Assembly: GCA_945881915.1 (NCBI GenBank) | Contig: CAMCVW010000013.1 | Location: forward strand, 1 to 64,000 | DNA length: 64,000 nt | DNA from: Thermoflexus hugenholtzii JAD2 | GTDB lineage: Bacteria > Chloroflexota > Chloroflexia > Chloroflexales > Roseiflexaceae | Reading direction: 5' to 3' | Shown: one piece after another, positions 1-8,716 of the stretch | Layout: the number at the start of each line of letters is the position of its first letter | Numbering within the stretch: the first letter of the stretch is position 1 | Made by a program: the position numbers and the translations under genes | The notes under the pieces: generated by a model | Seen by the model: the letters and a program-made list of their open reading frames with translations, nothing else | Told to the model about the DNA's origin: nothing | The model's database searches: none

Positions 1-38
1 GGGGCGTAAGGGCGAAAGATTTTTCGCCCTTACGCCCC
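1..38. repeat. Perfect 17-bp hairpin, dispersed-repeat-like or terminator stem
   Basis: Arms at 1-17 and 22-38 are perfect reverse complements around the 4-base loop GATT. It lies 37 bases beyond the stop codon of the minus-strand amidohydrolase, so it could be the stem of that gene's terminator, but any T-run would be outside the window. The symmetrical GGGCG...CGCCC stem enclosing an A/T core also resembles the short dispersed palindromes scattered between genes in Chloroflexota and cyanobacteria. The two readings cannot be separated here. Confidence 0.7.
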
Positions 39-75
39 GACACAGACTGACTGAGATCAGCAATAGTAGTGGTGT

Positions 76-1710
76 CTAGAAATCGTTGCGATAGACGATA
101 TTGCCTTCGATCATGGTGAGATGTGCAGTATTGTGCTGGAGTAATGCAGCATCGCAGGCAAACGGATCATGCTTCATAACGGCAATGTCTGCCACCATTC
201 CTGGCATGAGTGTGCCTTGGCGCATGTGACTATTCGAACAGTAGGCAGCACCCACGGTGAAGCCACGAAGCGTGCTGAGTCGCGTGAGCGCTTGCTCTGG
301 GTACCATCCTGCAGCGGGGGTGCCATCGAGTTTGCGACGGGTGACAGCGCCATAGATGGAGAGCCACGGGTTGAGGGATTCAACGGGGGCATCGGATCCG
401 AGCGCCAGCACGGCGCCTGTTAACTCGACAGAGCGCCAGGCGTACGCGCTGGCGTTACGGGCACCCCAGAGGCGCTGTGCGGTATCGAGGTCACCGATCA
501 TGTGGACGGGTTGCATCGAAGCGACGACATTCATCGCAACGAAGCGGGGGATGTCGGTTGGATCGAGCAATTGACAATGCTCGATGCGATTGGGAACGGC
601 CAATGAGCGCACTGCCGTAGCTGCCAGCGATTCACCAGGTTTTTGCATCGGTTTGAGAGCGGCTTCGATGGCATCGAGGACTTTGCGATTGGCTCCGTCA
701 CCAATACAGTGAACCGATATTGCGATTCCGTTTTGATTGGCCCGACGAGCGTTATCGAAGATTTCTTCACGCGACATGGTAGGCAAGCCGAGGTTATTCC
801 CACCTTCGAACGGCGCGAGCATATCGGCAGTTTCACTCCCCAGCGTGCCGTCGGCGAAGAACTTAAAGGCGCCAATGCGCAACCAGTCATCGCCCAGACC
901 ACTGCGCAGGCCGAGGCCGAGCATGTGCTCGAAACCATCGGGGTCCATTTGGACGAGGATACGGCCGGGCAGGTTGCCCTGCTCGCGCATGTACTGGAAG
1001 TTGCGGAGGTCATTGTACCCATCGCGCCGTGTACCCGTCAGACTGTGCATGCCCACCATTCCGTAGCTGTAACCTTCAGCGAATGCTTCGGTGACAGCAT
1101 TCCGTCGGTCTTCATCGGTTGTGTCGGGGATGTATTGACGAACGAGGTTAATTGCGGTTTCTTTGAAGATACCGGTCGGATTGCCGTTGGTATCACGGTC
1201 GATGTGGCCGCCTTCGGGATCGGCGGTGTGTTTGTCGATACCGGCGATTTTCATGGCGGTGTGATTGACCCAGGCGGAGTGGCCGTCTTTGCGGCTGAGC
1301 AATGCCGGCCGCCCGGGGGAGAGCTGTTCGAGGTCATCTGCAGTGGGCCAGTAGCCGCCCCAGAGCGTATGATCCCAGCCACCGCCCTGGAGCCAAACGC
1401 CCTTTGGCAAGCGATCGTCGGCCGCACCGATGACCTTGCGTACTTCGGCAAAATCGGAATATCCATACAGGCGTACTTGGCGCAGTGTCATGCCTGTGGC
1501 GATGATATGCACGTGTGCATCTGTGAGCCCTGGAATTGCGGCTTTCCCTTGTAAATCGAGTGTCGAGTCGGGGGTGCCGAGGATTGCCAATACGTCAGCA
1601 CGACTCCCGGATGCACAAACCAACCCGTCACGGATGCCGAGCGCTTCGACGAGGGGTTTGGCTGGATCGAGCGTGTAGATGGGACCATTGGTGACAAGCA
1701 TCGTCGTCAT
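76..1710 (-). CDS. Amidohydrolase family 3 (YtcJ-like) metal-dependent hydrolase
   Basis: A 544-residue cytoplasmic protein of the amidohydrolase superfamily, the long YtcJ-type branch that hydrolyses C-N bonds of small amides or carbamates; the substrate is unknown. The first metal motif is TDAHVH (H66 and H68). Later motifs are HCIGDGANRK, NRIEHCQLL (metal His) and GSDAPVESLNPW (metal Asp). The start ATG at 1710 is chosen because AAAGGAAA lies just upstream and the family begins near this point; the open frame runs back to 2457 but that stretch is only ftsZ antisense-frame translation. It ends in TAG. The gene follows the dcw terminator and has its own -10 box, so it is probably not part of the division operon. 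Confidence 0.9.
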   Translation of the reverse strand: MTTMLVTNGPIYTLDPAKPLVEALGIRDGLVCASGSRADVLAILGTPDSTLDLQGKAAIPGLTDAHVHIIATGMTLRQVRLYGYSDFAEVRKVIGAADDRLPKGVWLQGGGWDHTLWGGYWPTADDLEQLSPGRPALLSRKDGHSAWVNHTAMKIAGIDKHTADPEGGHIDRDTNGNPTGIFKETAINLVRQYIPDTTDEDRRNAVTEAFAEGYSYGMVGMHSLTGTRRDGYNDLRNFQYMREQGNLPGRILVQMDPDGFEHMLGLGLRSGLGDDWLRIGAFKFFADGTLGSETADMLAPFEGGNNLGLPTMSREEIFDNARRANQNGIAISVHCIGDGANRKVLDAIEAALKPMQKPGESLAATAVRSLAVPNRIEHCQLLDPTDIPRFVAMNVVASMQPVHMIGDLDTAQRLWGARNASAYAWRSVELTGAVLALGSDAPVESLNPWLSIYGAVTRRKLDGTPAAGWYPEQALTRLSTLRGFTVGAAYCSNSHMRQGTLMPGMVADIAVMKHDPFACDAALLQHNTAHLTMIEGNIVYRNDF

Positions 1711-1744
1711 GTCGTTTCCTTTTGTGATAGAGGGGGACGTGCCA

Positions 1745-1750
1745 ATTATA
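1745..1750 (-). promoter_or_regulatory. -10 box for the amidohydrolase gene
   Basis: A perfect TATAAT on the minus strand, 34 bases before the ATG and just after the dcw terminator. No convincing -35 hexamer is seen at 16-18 bases, since that position falls in the terminator T-run. Confidence 0.45.
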
Positions 1751-1764
1751 CCGGTAAAGTGCAC

Positions 1765-1797
1765 AAAAAAACCACCGTTGGCAATGCACAACGGTGG
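1765..1797 (-). terminator. Intrinsic terminator ending the dcw cluster
   Basis: On the minus strand a perfect 9-bp stem (CCACCGTTG / CAACGGTGG, 1772-1780 and 1789-1797) with an 8-base loop is followed directly by seven T residues (1765-1771). It starts 10 bases after the stop codon of the second ftsZ and marks the end of the long minus-strand cluster. Confidence 0.92.
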
Positions 1798-1807
1798 CAA
1801 CAGCTGA

Positions 1808-3145
1808 TTAATTGTCTTCGTGACGACGATGGCGAATCGCTGGCGGGAGCGATATATCGGGATCGTCTTCGTGGGGCCGACCATTGCTGGGTGGCTGACG
1901 AAAACCGCCTTCGAGCGGTGATTGTCGAGACAGCGGCGGCCGACTCGGTGATGGTTGTTGTTCGGCAGCAGGAATGTATGGTCGACGGGGAGGCACATCT
2001 GCACCGGGCTGGCGCCCTGCCAATGGCCCTGGCCGATCATTCCCGGCGTGTGCTGGCGGGTTGATGGCTGGAGCGGGCGGGACTGCCGGCACCGATGAGC
2101 GCAGTGCAGGAGGGATTTGCGACGGCGTCGGTGCAAGTGTTGCTTGCTCGTGCATAGGTGTTCGTGCAGGCATTTGCGCTTTTGGCCGCATCGAACTAAT
2201 TCCGGATGCGAGGAGGGTGATTTTGACTTGATCGGCCGGAAAATTCGGATCAATGACCGAACCCCAGATGATTTGTGCGTCGTCTGCAACGATTCCTTCG
2301 ACGATGGTCGCAGCTTCTGCGACTTCAGCCATGCGAATGTCTTCGCCGCTGGTGATATTGAGCAGCACGCGTTTGGCACCGCGGATTTCGACATCGAGGA
2401 GGGGCGATTGCATTGCCGATTCGATAGCTTGTTGAATGCGGTTTTCGCCAGATCCAAGACCGATTGCCATCAGTGCTTCACCGGAATTTTTGAGCACCGT
2501 CTGCACATCTGCAAAATCAACATTGACGACACCGGTTTTGGTGATGAGGTCCGAAACACCCTGAATGCCTTGCCGCAAGACGCTATCAGCGATTTGGAAG
2601 CCCTGAATCATCGAAACACCGCGTTTTGCGTAGGCTTCGACGAGTCGGTCATTCGGAACGACGACGAGCGCATCGACATATTGACGCAGCTGTTCAATGC
2701 CTTTTTCTGCTTGTGCAAGACGTTTAGAACCTTCGAATTTGAATGGTTTGGTGACGACTGCGACGGTCAAAATACCCAAGTCTTGGGCAATAGAGGCGAC
2801 AATCGGCGCTGCTCCTGTGCCAGTACCACCGCCCATACCGGCAGTGATGAAGACGAGATTGGAACCTTTGAGGATTTCGTAGAGTTCGTCGTTTGTTTCT
2901 TCGGCGGCACGCTCACCAACCCCGGGGTCACCACCAGCACCCATCCCCCGGGTGAGACGCTCACCAATGCATATTTTGTAGTGTGCGCGTGAGAGCCGGA
3001 GGACTTGTGCATCGGTGTTGATTGCAACAAATTCCACATCCCGGACGCCGTCTTCGATCATTCGGTCGATGGCATTAGAGCCACCACCGCCAACACCAAT
3101 CACGCGAATCACTGCACGCACGCCACGAGGTTGTGAAGAAGTCAT
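1808..3145 (-). CDS. ftsZ: Second FtsZ paralogue, with long Pro-rich C-terminal linker
   Basis: Tubulin-like GTPase of the division ring, 445 residues. The GTP-binding signature GGGTGTG is at residues 105-111 and the T7 catalytic loop NVDFAD at 208-213, so both nucleotide binding and hydrolysis residues are kept. After the globular core (to about residue 320) comes a linker of roughly 100 residues very rich in Pro, Ala, Ser and Arg. The last residues, DISLPPAIRHRRHEDN, are a degenerate version of the conserved C-terminal peptide that binds FtsA. It lies 56 bases after the first ftsZ and is preceded by AAAGGA. Differences from the neighbouring copy in linker and tail suggest a specialised role rather than a recent duplication. 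It is the last gene of the cluster. Confidence 0.95.
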   Translation of the reverse strand: MTSSQPRGVRAVIRVIGVGGGGSNAIDRMIEDGVRDVEFVAINTDAQVLRLSRAHYKICIGERLTRGMGAGGDPGVGERAAEETNDELYEILKGSNLVFITAGMGGGTGTGAAPIVASIAQDLGILTVAVVTKPFKFEGSKRLAQAEKGIEQLRQYVDALVVVPNDRLVEAYAKRGVSMIQGFQIADSVLRQGIQGVSDLITKTGVVNVDFADVQTVLKNSGEALMAIGLGSGENRIQQAIESAMQSPLLDVEIRGAKRVLLNITSGEDIRMAEVAEAATIVEGIVADDAQIIWGSVIDPNFPADQVKITLLASGISSMRPKAQMPARTPMHEQATLAPTPSQIPPALRSSVPAVPPAPAINPPAHAGNDRPGPLAGRQPGADVPPRRPYIPAAEQQPSPSRPPLSRQSPLEGGFRQPPSNGRPHEDDPDISLPPAIRHRRHEDN

Positions 3146-3201
3146 CGATGGGTCCTTTCGGGGTGCCTAACAAGGACTGACGGAGGTGAACGAATGGCTG
3201 G

Positions 3202-4371
3202 TCAGCGATCTTTGTTCCGACGAACAAACACGGGAATATCCACATCAGCCTGTGTGGGGAAGTTGCGCATTGGTTGCGATGGTGTTCGTGCATCACGCTG
3301 CGGTGGCGTGGGCAGCGGAACTGAAGCATCTTGATTGGGTTGCCGTTGCATAGGTGTCGGTGCACGTTGGGGGAGTTGCGTGCGTTGCTCTGCGATGGAG
3401 TCTGATCGACGTTCCCCATCGAACCCCGTTGCAATGAGGGTGACTTTGACTTGGCCCCGTGGGAAATTGGGGTCAATCAGCAAGCCCCAGATGATATTGG
3501 CATTGTGCGCAACGGCTGCTTCGATGACAGAGGCGGCTTCTTGGACTTCGTAGAGGCTGACGTCTTCGCCGCCAGTCACATTGAGCAGCACGCTCCGTGC
3601 GCCAGTGATGGTGACCTCGAGCAGCGGCGACTCTACCGCCTCGCGCACCGCGTCGATCATACGATTGTCACCGCTGCCGATACCAATCGACATCAGAGCA
3701 GTGCCGGAGCGTTGCATCACGGAGCGCACATCGGCGAAATCGACGTTGATGAGCCCAGGCAGATTGATCATGTCGGCGATACCCTGGATACCCTGGCGAA
3801 GCACACCATCGGCCATCTGAAATGCCTGCATCATCGTGGCGTTTTTGTTGCCGGCATGGAGCAGGCGATCGTTCGGTACGATGACGAGTGTATCGACATG
3901 CGGTCGGAGTCGCTCGATGCCTTCTTCGGCGTGCTTGCGGCGATGTTTGCCCTCGAATCCAAACGGTTTGGTGACCACTCCGACGGTCAATATTCCTAAT
4001 TCTTGGGCGATACTGGCCACGATGGGGGCTGCACCGGTACCCGTACCACCACCCATACCCGCAGTGATAAAGACCATATTGGCACCGTGTAGTGCTTCGG
4101 TGAGTTCGATGCGCGATTCTTCGGCGGCTTTTTCACCGATACTGGGGTCACCGCCTGCGCCGAGGCCTTTGGTCAGCTTATCGCCGATGCGGATACGTTT
4201 ATCGGCTTTTGAGTTGACGAGTGCCTGTGCGTCTGTATTGACCGTGATGAATTCGACATTCTGGACACCGTCAGCGACCATGCGGTCGACTGCGTTCGAT
4301 CCACCACCGCCGACACCGATAACCTTGATGACCGCCACGCGCTCATTGATATCTTGTTGGTGACCGAACAT
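3202..4371 (-). CDS. ftsZ: Cell division GTPase FtsZ (canonical copy)
   Basis: The 389-residue tubulin homologue that polymerises at mid-cell. The GTP motif GGGTGTG is at 107-113 and the T7 loop NVDFAD at 209-214. It ends in [12 protein letters not shown], a near-canonical C-terminal peptide of the type recognised by FtsA and other ring tethers. The start ATG follows GGAGG with a 4-base gap. It is separated from ftsA by 185 bases that hold a perfect hairpin and a TATAAT box, so it may be transcribed both from the cluster and from its own promoter. Of the two copies this one most resembles the standard division FtsZ. Confidence 0.96.
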   Translation of the reverse strand: MFGHQQDINERVAVIKVIGVGGGGSNAVDRMVADGVQNVEFITVNTDAQALVNSKADKRIRIGDKLTKGLGAGGDPSIGEKAAEESRIELTEALHGANMVFITAGMGGGTGTGAAPIVASIAQELGILTVGVVTKPFGFEGKHRRKHAEEGIERLRPHVDTLVIVPNDRLLHAGNKNATMMQAFQMADGVLRQGIQGIADMINLPGLINVDFADVRSVMQRSGTALMSIGIGSGDNRMIDAVREAVESPLLEVTITGARSVLLNVTGGEDVSLYEVQEAASVIEAAVAHNANIIWGLLIDPNFPRGQVKVTLIATGFDGERRSDSIAEQRTQLPQRAPTPMQRQPNQDASVPLPTPPQRDARTPSQPMRNFPTQADVDIPVFVRRNKDR

Positions 4372-4457
4372 ATGTCCTCCATCGACTGCTGCCGTGAATA
4401 CAGAACTCTCGAAGTTCAGTGCGTACCGAGATTGAAATCATTTTGTAATGTTCTTTG

Positions 4458-4463
4458 ATTATA
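4458..4463 (-). promoter_or_regulatory. -10 box upstream of the first ftsZ
   Basis: A perfect TATAAT on the minus strand, about 87 bases before the ftsZ start, within an AT-rich part of the ftsA-ftsZ spacer. No good -35 sequence is visible 17 bases upstream (TCCCTC). A dedicated ftsZ promoter is plausible because the ring protein is needed in excess over FtsA. Confidence 0.4.
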
Positions 4464-4497
4464 CTACATTACTACGCACAGAGGGAAGTAGCAGAAT

Positions 4498-4527
4498 ATC
4501 AACCTCCATCGATTGATGGAGGTTGAT
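4498..4527. other. Perfect 13-bp hairpin between ftsA and ftsZ
   Basis: Arms 4498-4510 and 4515-4527 (ATCAACCTCCATC and its complement) flank the loop GATT. On the plus strand it is followed by AGTTTTT, but no plus-strand gene ends here. On the coding (minus) strand there is no T-run after it, so it is not a normal terminator for ftsA. It may be an attenuator, an RNase processing site or an mRNA end-stabiliser that uncouples ftsZ from ftsA. Confidence 0.65.
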
Positions 4528-4556
4528 AGTTTTTGGCATAGAGAAGCAAAAAGTAA

Positions 4557-5789
4557 CTACGGCAAGAATTCACGTAACCACATTTTGAAGCGCTCGTAGA
4601 CATCGACCCAGCGACTGTCTTCGTCGCGGCTGTGGCGACCACCTTCACCGTGACGATACCCCCAGCGGATCAAGCCCAGGACAGTGGCATATGCAGGAGT
4701 GTTGAGTTGATCGATGCGGCCATAGACGTCCTCGGTCGTACCGATTCGAATCGGTGCATTGAAGCGCTCGTAGAACAGAATATCGAGGTTGCGCAGCAAC
4801 GCACCGCCACCAGTCAATACCACACCTGCGTTATATGCACCCATATAGGCACTCTGAGAGACTTCGTAGATGATGAATTCGATGAGCTCGTCACAGCGTG
4901 CTTGAATCGATTCGTTGAAGTGCATTCTGCTCATCGATACCGGATCCCCCGGGCGTTGCCCTTCGAGTTCGATGACGTCTTTGTGTCTGTATGCGTCAGC
5001 GACGGCTTCGCCGAGGGTTATCTTGGTCTGTTCGGCAACTGCTGGGTTCAGTTGAAACATAAGACTCAAATCGTTCGTAATTGTGTGCCCGCCGATAGGA
5101 ATCACATGCGTATGCCAGGTCGAACCCTGGGCAATAAATGCTACTCCGGTCGTATCACTGCCGATGTCGACGAGGACGACTCCGTTCTGTTTGTCGTCAT
5201 CGGTGAGCACGGCTTCGGCACTCGCGAGTTGCTGAAGAACGACATCATCGATATCAACGGAGCAATTCTGGACGACCTTGATGATGTTTTGAATTGCGGT
5301 GACATCACAGACGACGATGTGGACATCGACTTCGAGTCGGTAGCCACGCATTCCGACGGGATCTTGGACCTCTTGGGTGTCGAGGGTATAGCGGAATGGC
5401 ATGACATGGAGTAATTCCACATTGGGCGGCAGCGGTTCTGCCTGTGCTGTTTCGACCGCACGCAGGATATCTTCGTGACGTACAAAGCCGTCATACTCGC
5501 GCGAAATAGCCACAGCACCGGTGCGACTGAAGCTTTGGATGTGTTTGCCTGTGATGGAAACATAGGCAGAGCCAACGCGATAGCCACCCATCTGTTCTGC
5601 CTGAGTGATACTCGCTTTGATCGAACGCGTTGCTTCATCGAGGTTGACAATGATGCCGCGCTCGACCCCACGAGAAGGCGTTACCCCGTAGCCGAGGACG
5701 GTGATGATTTGTTCACCATCCATCTGAGCAATCATCGTGACAATTTTGGTCGAGCCGATATCTATACCGGCGATTGTGCGCATACTCAC
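4557..5789 (-). CDS. ftsA: Cell division protein FtsA
   Basis: An actin-like ATPase of 410 residues that tethers FtsZ filaments to the membrane. The N-terminal phosphate-1 motif GIDIGSTKI is followed by the FtsA-specific SHS2 region with HVMPFRYTLD, the phosphate-2 motif LVDIGSDTTGVA and the adenosine motif VVLTGGGALLRNL. The last segment, WVDVYERFKMWLREFLP, has the alternating aromatic and charged pattern of the membrane-binding amphipathic helix. It lies 15 bases after ftsQ and 185 bases before ftsZ. Confidence 0.96.
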   Translation of the reverse strand: MSMRTIAGIDIGSTKIVTMIAQMDGEQIITVLGYGVTPSRGVERGIIVNLDEATRSIKASITQAEQMGGYRVGSAYVSITGKHIQSFSRTGAVAISREYDGFVRHEDILRAVETAQAEPLPPNVELLHVMPFRYTLDTQEVQDPVGMRGYRLEVDVHIVVCDVTAIQNIIKVVQNCSVDIDDVVLQQLASAEAVLTDDDKQNGVVLVDIGSDTTGVAFIAQGSTWHTHVIPIGGHTITNDLSLMFQLNPAVAEQTKITLGEAVADAYRHKDVIELEGQRPGDPVSMSRMHFNESIQARCDELIEFIIYEVSQSAYMGAYNAGVVLTGGGALLRNLDILFYERFNAPIRIGTTEDVYGRIDQLNTPAYATVLGLIRWGYRHGEGGRHSRDEDSRWVDVYERFKMWLREFLP

Positions 5790-5804
5790 AGAAAACCTCG
5801 TGTA

Positions 5805-6653
5805 CTAGGGGACAACATCGATGGTGTCGGAAAGAACCAGGGTTTGCGTGATTGTTTCGGTCAGAGGGATATCGTCGCGGTAATAGGGTGTAAGCGAACG
5901 CAAATCGGCAAAAGCGTAGTTCGCGTTTTCGGCATTGAGCTGTGCCAGGAGGGCGATTTTTTCGTCGGTTCGGTCGAGCGTTCCCATCAAGATGGTCTGC
6001 CCCACCTCGGTGAGAATCGAAATTCCACGCCGTTCATCCCAGCCGATGCGGGCAATGGATAGTCCCGCTTCTGTCGGCAGTCGCTGCGAGACAATGCGCG
6101 CTAACGTGATAATCCGTGGGTCGATGGTATCACCTGGACTGAGAAAAACTGCACTGTCGTCGTTGATGATGAGTGTACCGGTGATGACAACCGCAGGATC
6201 GATGCCCAAGAGTTGGCCTTCGGGATTGACAATCAGGAAGGAAGGGCCATTTTTCCAGCGTATTTCGCTGGCGAGTTCGTTGAGCGAAACACTGACAAGG
6301 TTGGGCAAACGCAGCGTGACATCGGCCGATACGACGTAGGGACTCTTGAGGATGGCGTTGCGCATCGTTGGTGCATCGAGTGACCAGATCGGCGCACCGA
6401 CCGCACCGGTGAGTTGACGAACCCGATCACCACTCAGTGTGGCAGCTCCGGTAACGGTGACGGTGTTAACGATATATGCAGGATCCTGCCAGAGCACATA
6501 GGTATAGCCAATGACTGCAATCAACAACAGGATACTGAGGGGGCGACCTGTACTGAGGTACGCGAGAGCACGTAACCGGAATCCCGGCCGCACTCCTTCA
6601 GGGCGGCGGGGACTCGGCGTGGTACGTGTTGGGCGAGGTCGCTGTGTCGTCAC
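5805..6653 (-). CDS. ftsQ: Division protein FtsQ/DivIB
   Basis: A bitopic membrane protein of 282 residues. A basic, Pro/Thr-rich cytoplasmic N-terminus is followed by one membrane helix (PLSILLLIAVIGYTYVLW), a POTRA domain beginning near YIVNTVTVTG and a beta domain. FtsQ bridges FtsL/FtsB-type partners to the septal synthase outside the membrane. The start is taken as GTG at 6653, because AAGGA lies 5 bases upstream and the codon is only 2 bases after the ddl stop. The longer ATG frame starting at 6743 would overlap ddl by 88 bases. Confidence 0.9.
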   Translation of the reverse strand: MTTQRPRPTRTTPSPRRPEGVRPGFRLRALAYLSTGRPLSILLLIAVIGYTYVLWQDPAYIVNTVTVTGAATLSGDRVRQLTGAVGAPIWSLDAPTMRNAILKSPYVVSADVTLRLPNLVSVSLNELASEIRWKNGPSFLIVNPEGQLLGIDPAVVITGTLIINDDSAVFLSPGDTIDPRIITLARIVSQRLPTEAGLSIARIGWDERRGISILTEVGQTILMGTLDRTDEKIALLAQLNAENANYAFADLRSLTPYYRDDIPLTETITQTLVLSDTIDVVP

Positions 6654-6655
6654 GG

Positions 6656-7762
6656 TTATCCTTCGGCGCGGGTCCCGCGTTCGCGTGCAAGGGTTACCAA
6701 TCGGTCGAGAAGATCGGGGTATGCAATGCCACTGGCGTCCCACATTTTGGCATACATGCTAAAAGGCGTAAACCCGGGCATCGTATTGACTTCCGAAATA
6801 TAGAACACATCGGCTGCCTCGTCATAGAGAAAGTCGACGCGTGCAAGACCTGCTCCATCGACTGCTTGGAATGCCTGCAGCGCGGTCTGGCGTACTGTAA
6901 AGGATTGTTGTGCACTGAGGGAAGCCGGTATGACGACGCGCGTGTCGCTATTGAGGTACTTTGCTTCGTAATCATACCATTCATTGGCCGGGATTATTTC
7001 ACCGGGGAGACTCGCAATAGGGGCATCATTGCCGAGCACGCTGACCTCTATTTCACGCGCGGAGACGCCTTGTTCGACGACGATACGGCGGTCGTACGCG
7101 GCAGCCAACGTCAAGCCGGCGACGAGCGCTGTCCGTGATTTTACTTTGCTAATACCCACACTGCTGCCCATATTGGCAGGCTTTACAAACATGGGGTAGT
7201 GGAGACTGCTCTCGAGGCGTGCGATGACGGCATCGGCATCGGCACGATACTCGTGCGTGCGTACCAATTGCCAGGGCACAACGGGCAATCCGGCTGCATT
7301 GAATGCCGCCTTCATCATTGCTTTGTCCATGCCGACGGCTGATGCGAGCACACCACATCCCACGTACGGGATGCCTGCGAGTTCGAGGAGTCCTTGGATG
7401 GTGCCGTCTTCTCCCATCGGCCCATGGAGCACGGGGAAGACCACGTCGAGCCCACGAATGGCATGCGGCGCTGCGTGTTCACCGCGGATAATCGCCTGTG
7501 GTGAAGCGGTGATGTGCGCAGGGAATTCAGGGGCTTTGACATGCCCGCCGCCACCGGGGAGGAGCTGCACATCAGATTCAGCTTCGAGTGTCGCCAAAAC
7601 ATCGCCATCTGCCAGCCACTGGCCATTTTTGCGGATACCAATGGGAACGACGTCATAGCGAGCGGGATCAAGCCCAGCCATAACGGCGCGGGCCGAGACG
7701 AGTGAAACCTCGTGTTCACCCGATTGCCCACCAAACATCACGCCGATGCGTATCCGCTTCAT
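6656..7762 (-). CDS. ddl: D-alanine--D-alanine ligase
   Basis: An ATP-grasp enzyme of 368 residues that joins two D-Ala molecules to make the dipeptide added by MurF. The N-terminal GGQSGEHEVSL, the HGPMGEDGTIQG motif, the ATP-grasp FVKPANMGSSVG loop and the C-terminal EVNTMPGFTPFS metal-binding strand are all present. The omega-loop motif EWYDYEAKY has the Tyr typical of D-Ala-D-Ala enzymes, so a D-lactate ligase is unlikely. It sits 15 bases after murB and 2 bases before ftsQ. Confidence 0.96.
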   Translation of the reverse strand: MKRIRIGVMFGGQSGEHEVSLVSARAVMAGLDPARYDVVPIGIRKNGQWLADGDVLATLEAESDVQLLPGGGGHVKAPEFPAHITASPQAIIRGEHAAPHAIRGLDVVFPVLHGPMGEDGTIQGLLELAGIPYVGCGVLASAVGMDKAMMKAAFNAAGLPVVPWQLVRTHEYRADADAVIARLESSLHYPMFVKPANMGSSVGISKVKSRTALVAGLTLAAAYDRRIVVEQGVSAREIEVSVLGNDAPIASLPGEIIPANEWYDYEAKYLNSDTRVVIPASLSAQQSFTVRQTALQAFQAVDGAGLARVDFLYDEAADVFYISEVNTMPGFTPFSMYAKMWDASGIAYPDLLDRLVTLARERGTRAEG

Positions 7763-7777
7763 ATGTGAACTCCTCTA

Positions 7778-8716
7778 TCAGGCGTTGAACGACCATTCCG
7801 CGCCGAGAATTTGTACTTCGGGTTCGAGTGTAACCGCAAATTGTGCCTGAACGGTGGCACGGATGTGGGCAACCAAGGTGCAGACATCGGCACTGGTCGC
7901 GCCCCCACGGTTGATGATGTAGTTTGCGTGCTTGTCCGCGACGCAGGCAGTCCCAACGGATGCGCCTTTGAGCCCAGCAGCTTCGATGAGACGCCCGGCA
8001 GAATCACCTGGTGGGTTTTTGAAGACGCTGCCGCACGACGAGCCTTGGGGTGTTTTGCTTTTGCGCAGTGCAGCAGTTTCGGCCAATTGCGTGGCCAACA
8101 GCTGCGGATCTTCTTGGGTGAGTTGGATTGTCGCGCCGACGACTATGGGTTCGATGTCACCAACATGCATCCCATGGATGAGTTTGGGGACCACATGGCG
8201 TTTGAGTGCACTACTCCGGTAGGAAAATCCGAGCTCGTGCGGACCGACCGACGCGATGTTCCCGCCGCGCCAGAGTTCCACATGCGTGACCGAATCAGCC
8301 ATCGCGCCACCGTAACACCCGGCATTGCCGTACACGGCGCCACCGACCGTACCTGGCAGACCTTCGGCCCAAGACAATCCCGCCCAACCCGCGCTGATGA
8401 GTTGACGAACGGTCCCGGCCATGGGCGCGCCGGCGCCGATACGCACCGCTGCGACACCGCTGCGGTGCTGAATGTCGACGGTCATATCACGCATGCGGAT
8501 AACCAATCCGGGCAATCCATCGTCACTGATGAGCATATTGCTCCCGCCGCCCAAAATCCAAACGGGCAAGAAATGGGTATCAGCAAACGCAATTGCCTCT
8601 GCGACGCCATGGGCAGAACGAACCGTGGCGAGATAGCGTGCTACCCCACCGATACGCCAAGAAGTCAGCGGGGCGAGCGAGACAAATTCCGTCAGGATGA
8701 ATTGCGGTGTGGTCAT
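7778..8716 (-). CDS. murB: UDP-N-acetylenolpyruvoylglucosamine reductase
   Basis: A 312-residue FAD enzyme that reduces the enolpyruvyl group to form UDP-N-acetylmuramic acid. FAD-binding motifs ILGGGSNML and AEGLPGTVGGAVYGNAGCYGG are present, as is the GSVFKNP segment with the catalytic Ser. The ATG at 8716 overlaps the murC stop as ATGA, which fixes the start and suggests coupled translation. The frame reads open upstream to 8977 only because it runs inside murC. Confidence 0.96.
   Translation of the reverse strand: MTTPQFILTEFVSLAPLTSWRIGGVARYLATVRSAHGVAEAIAFADTHFLPVWILGGGSNMLISDDGLPGLVIRMRDMTVDIQHRSGVAAVRIGAGAPMAGTVRQLISAGWAGLSWAEGLPGTVGGAVYGNAGCYGGAMADSVTHVELWRGGNIASVGPHELGFSYRSSALKRHVVPKLIHGMHVGDIEPIVVGATIQLTQEDPQLLATQLAETAALRKSKTPQGSSCGSVFKNPPGDSAGRLIEAAGLKGASVGTACVADKHANYIINRGGATSADVCTLVAHIRATVQAQFAVTLEPEVQILGAEWSFNA

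Noticed and set aside
643-1554. Long open frame (303 codons) on the plus strand inside the amidohydrolase gene
   Set aside because: It is the antisense of a well-supported gene with all family motifs; no ribosome binding site and atypical residue make-up.
2117-2992. 291-codon plus-strand frame opposite the second ftsZ
   Set aside because: Antisense shadow of a conserved GTPase gene; the translation is rich in Cys, Asp and Phe without any motif.
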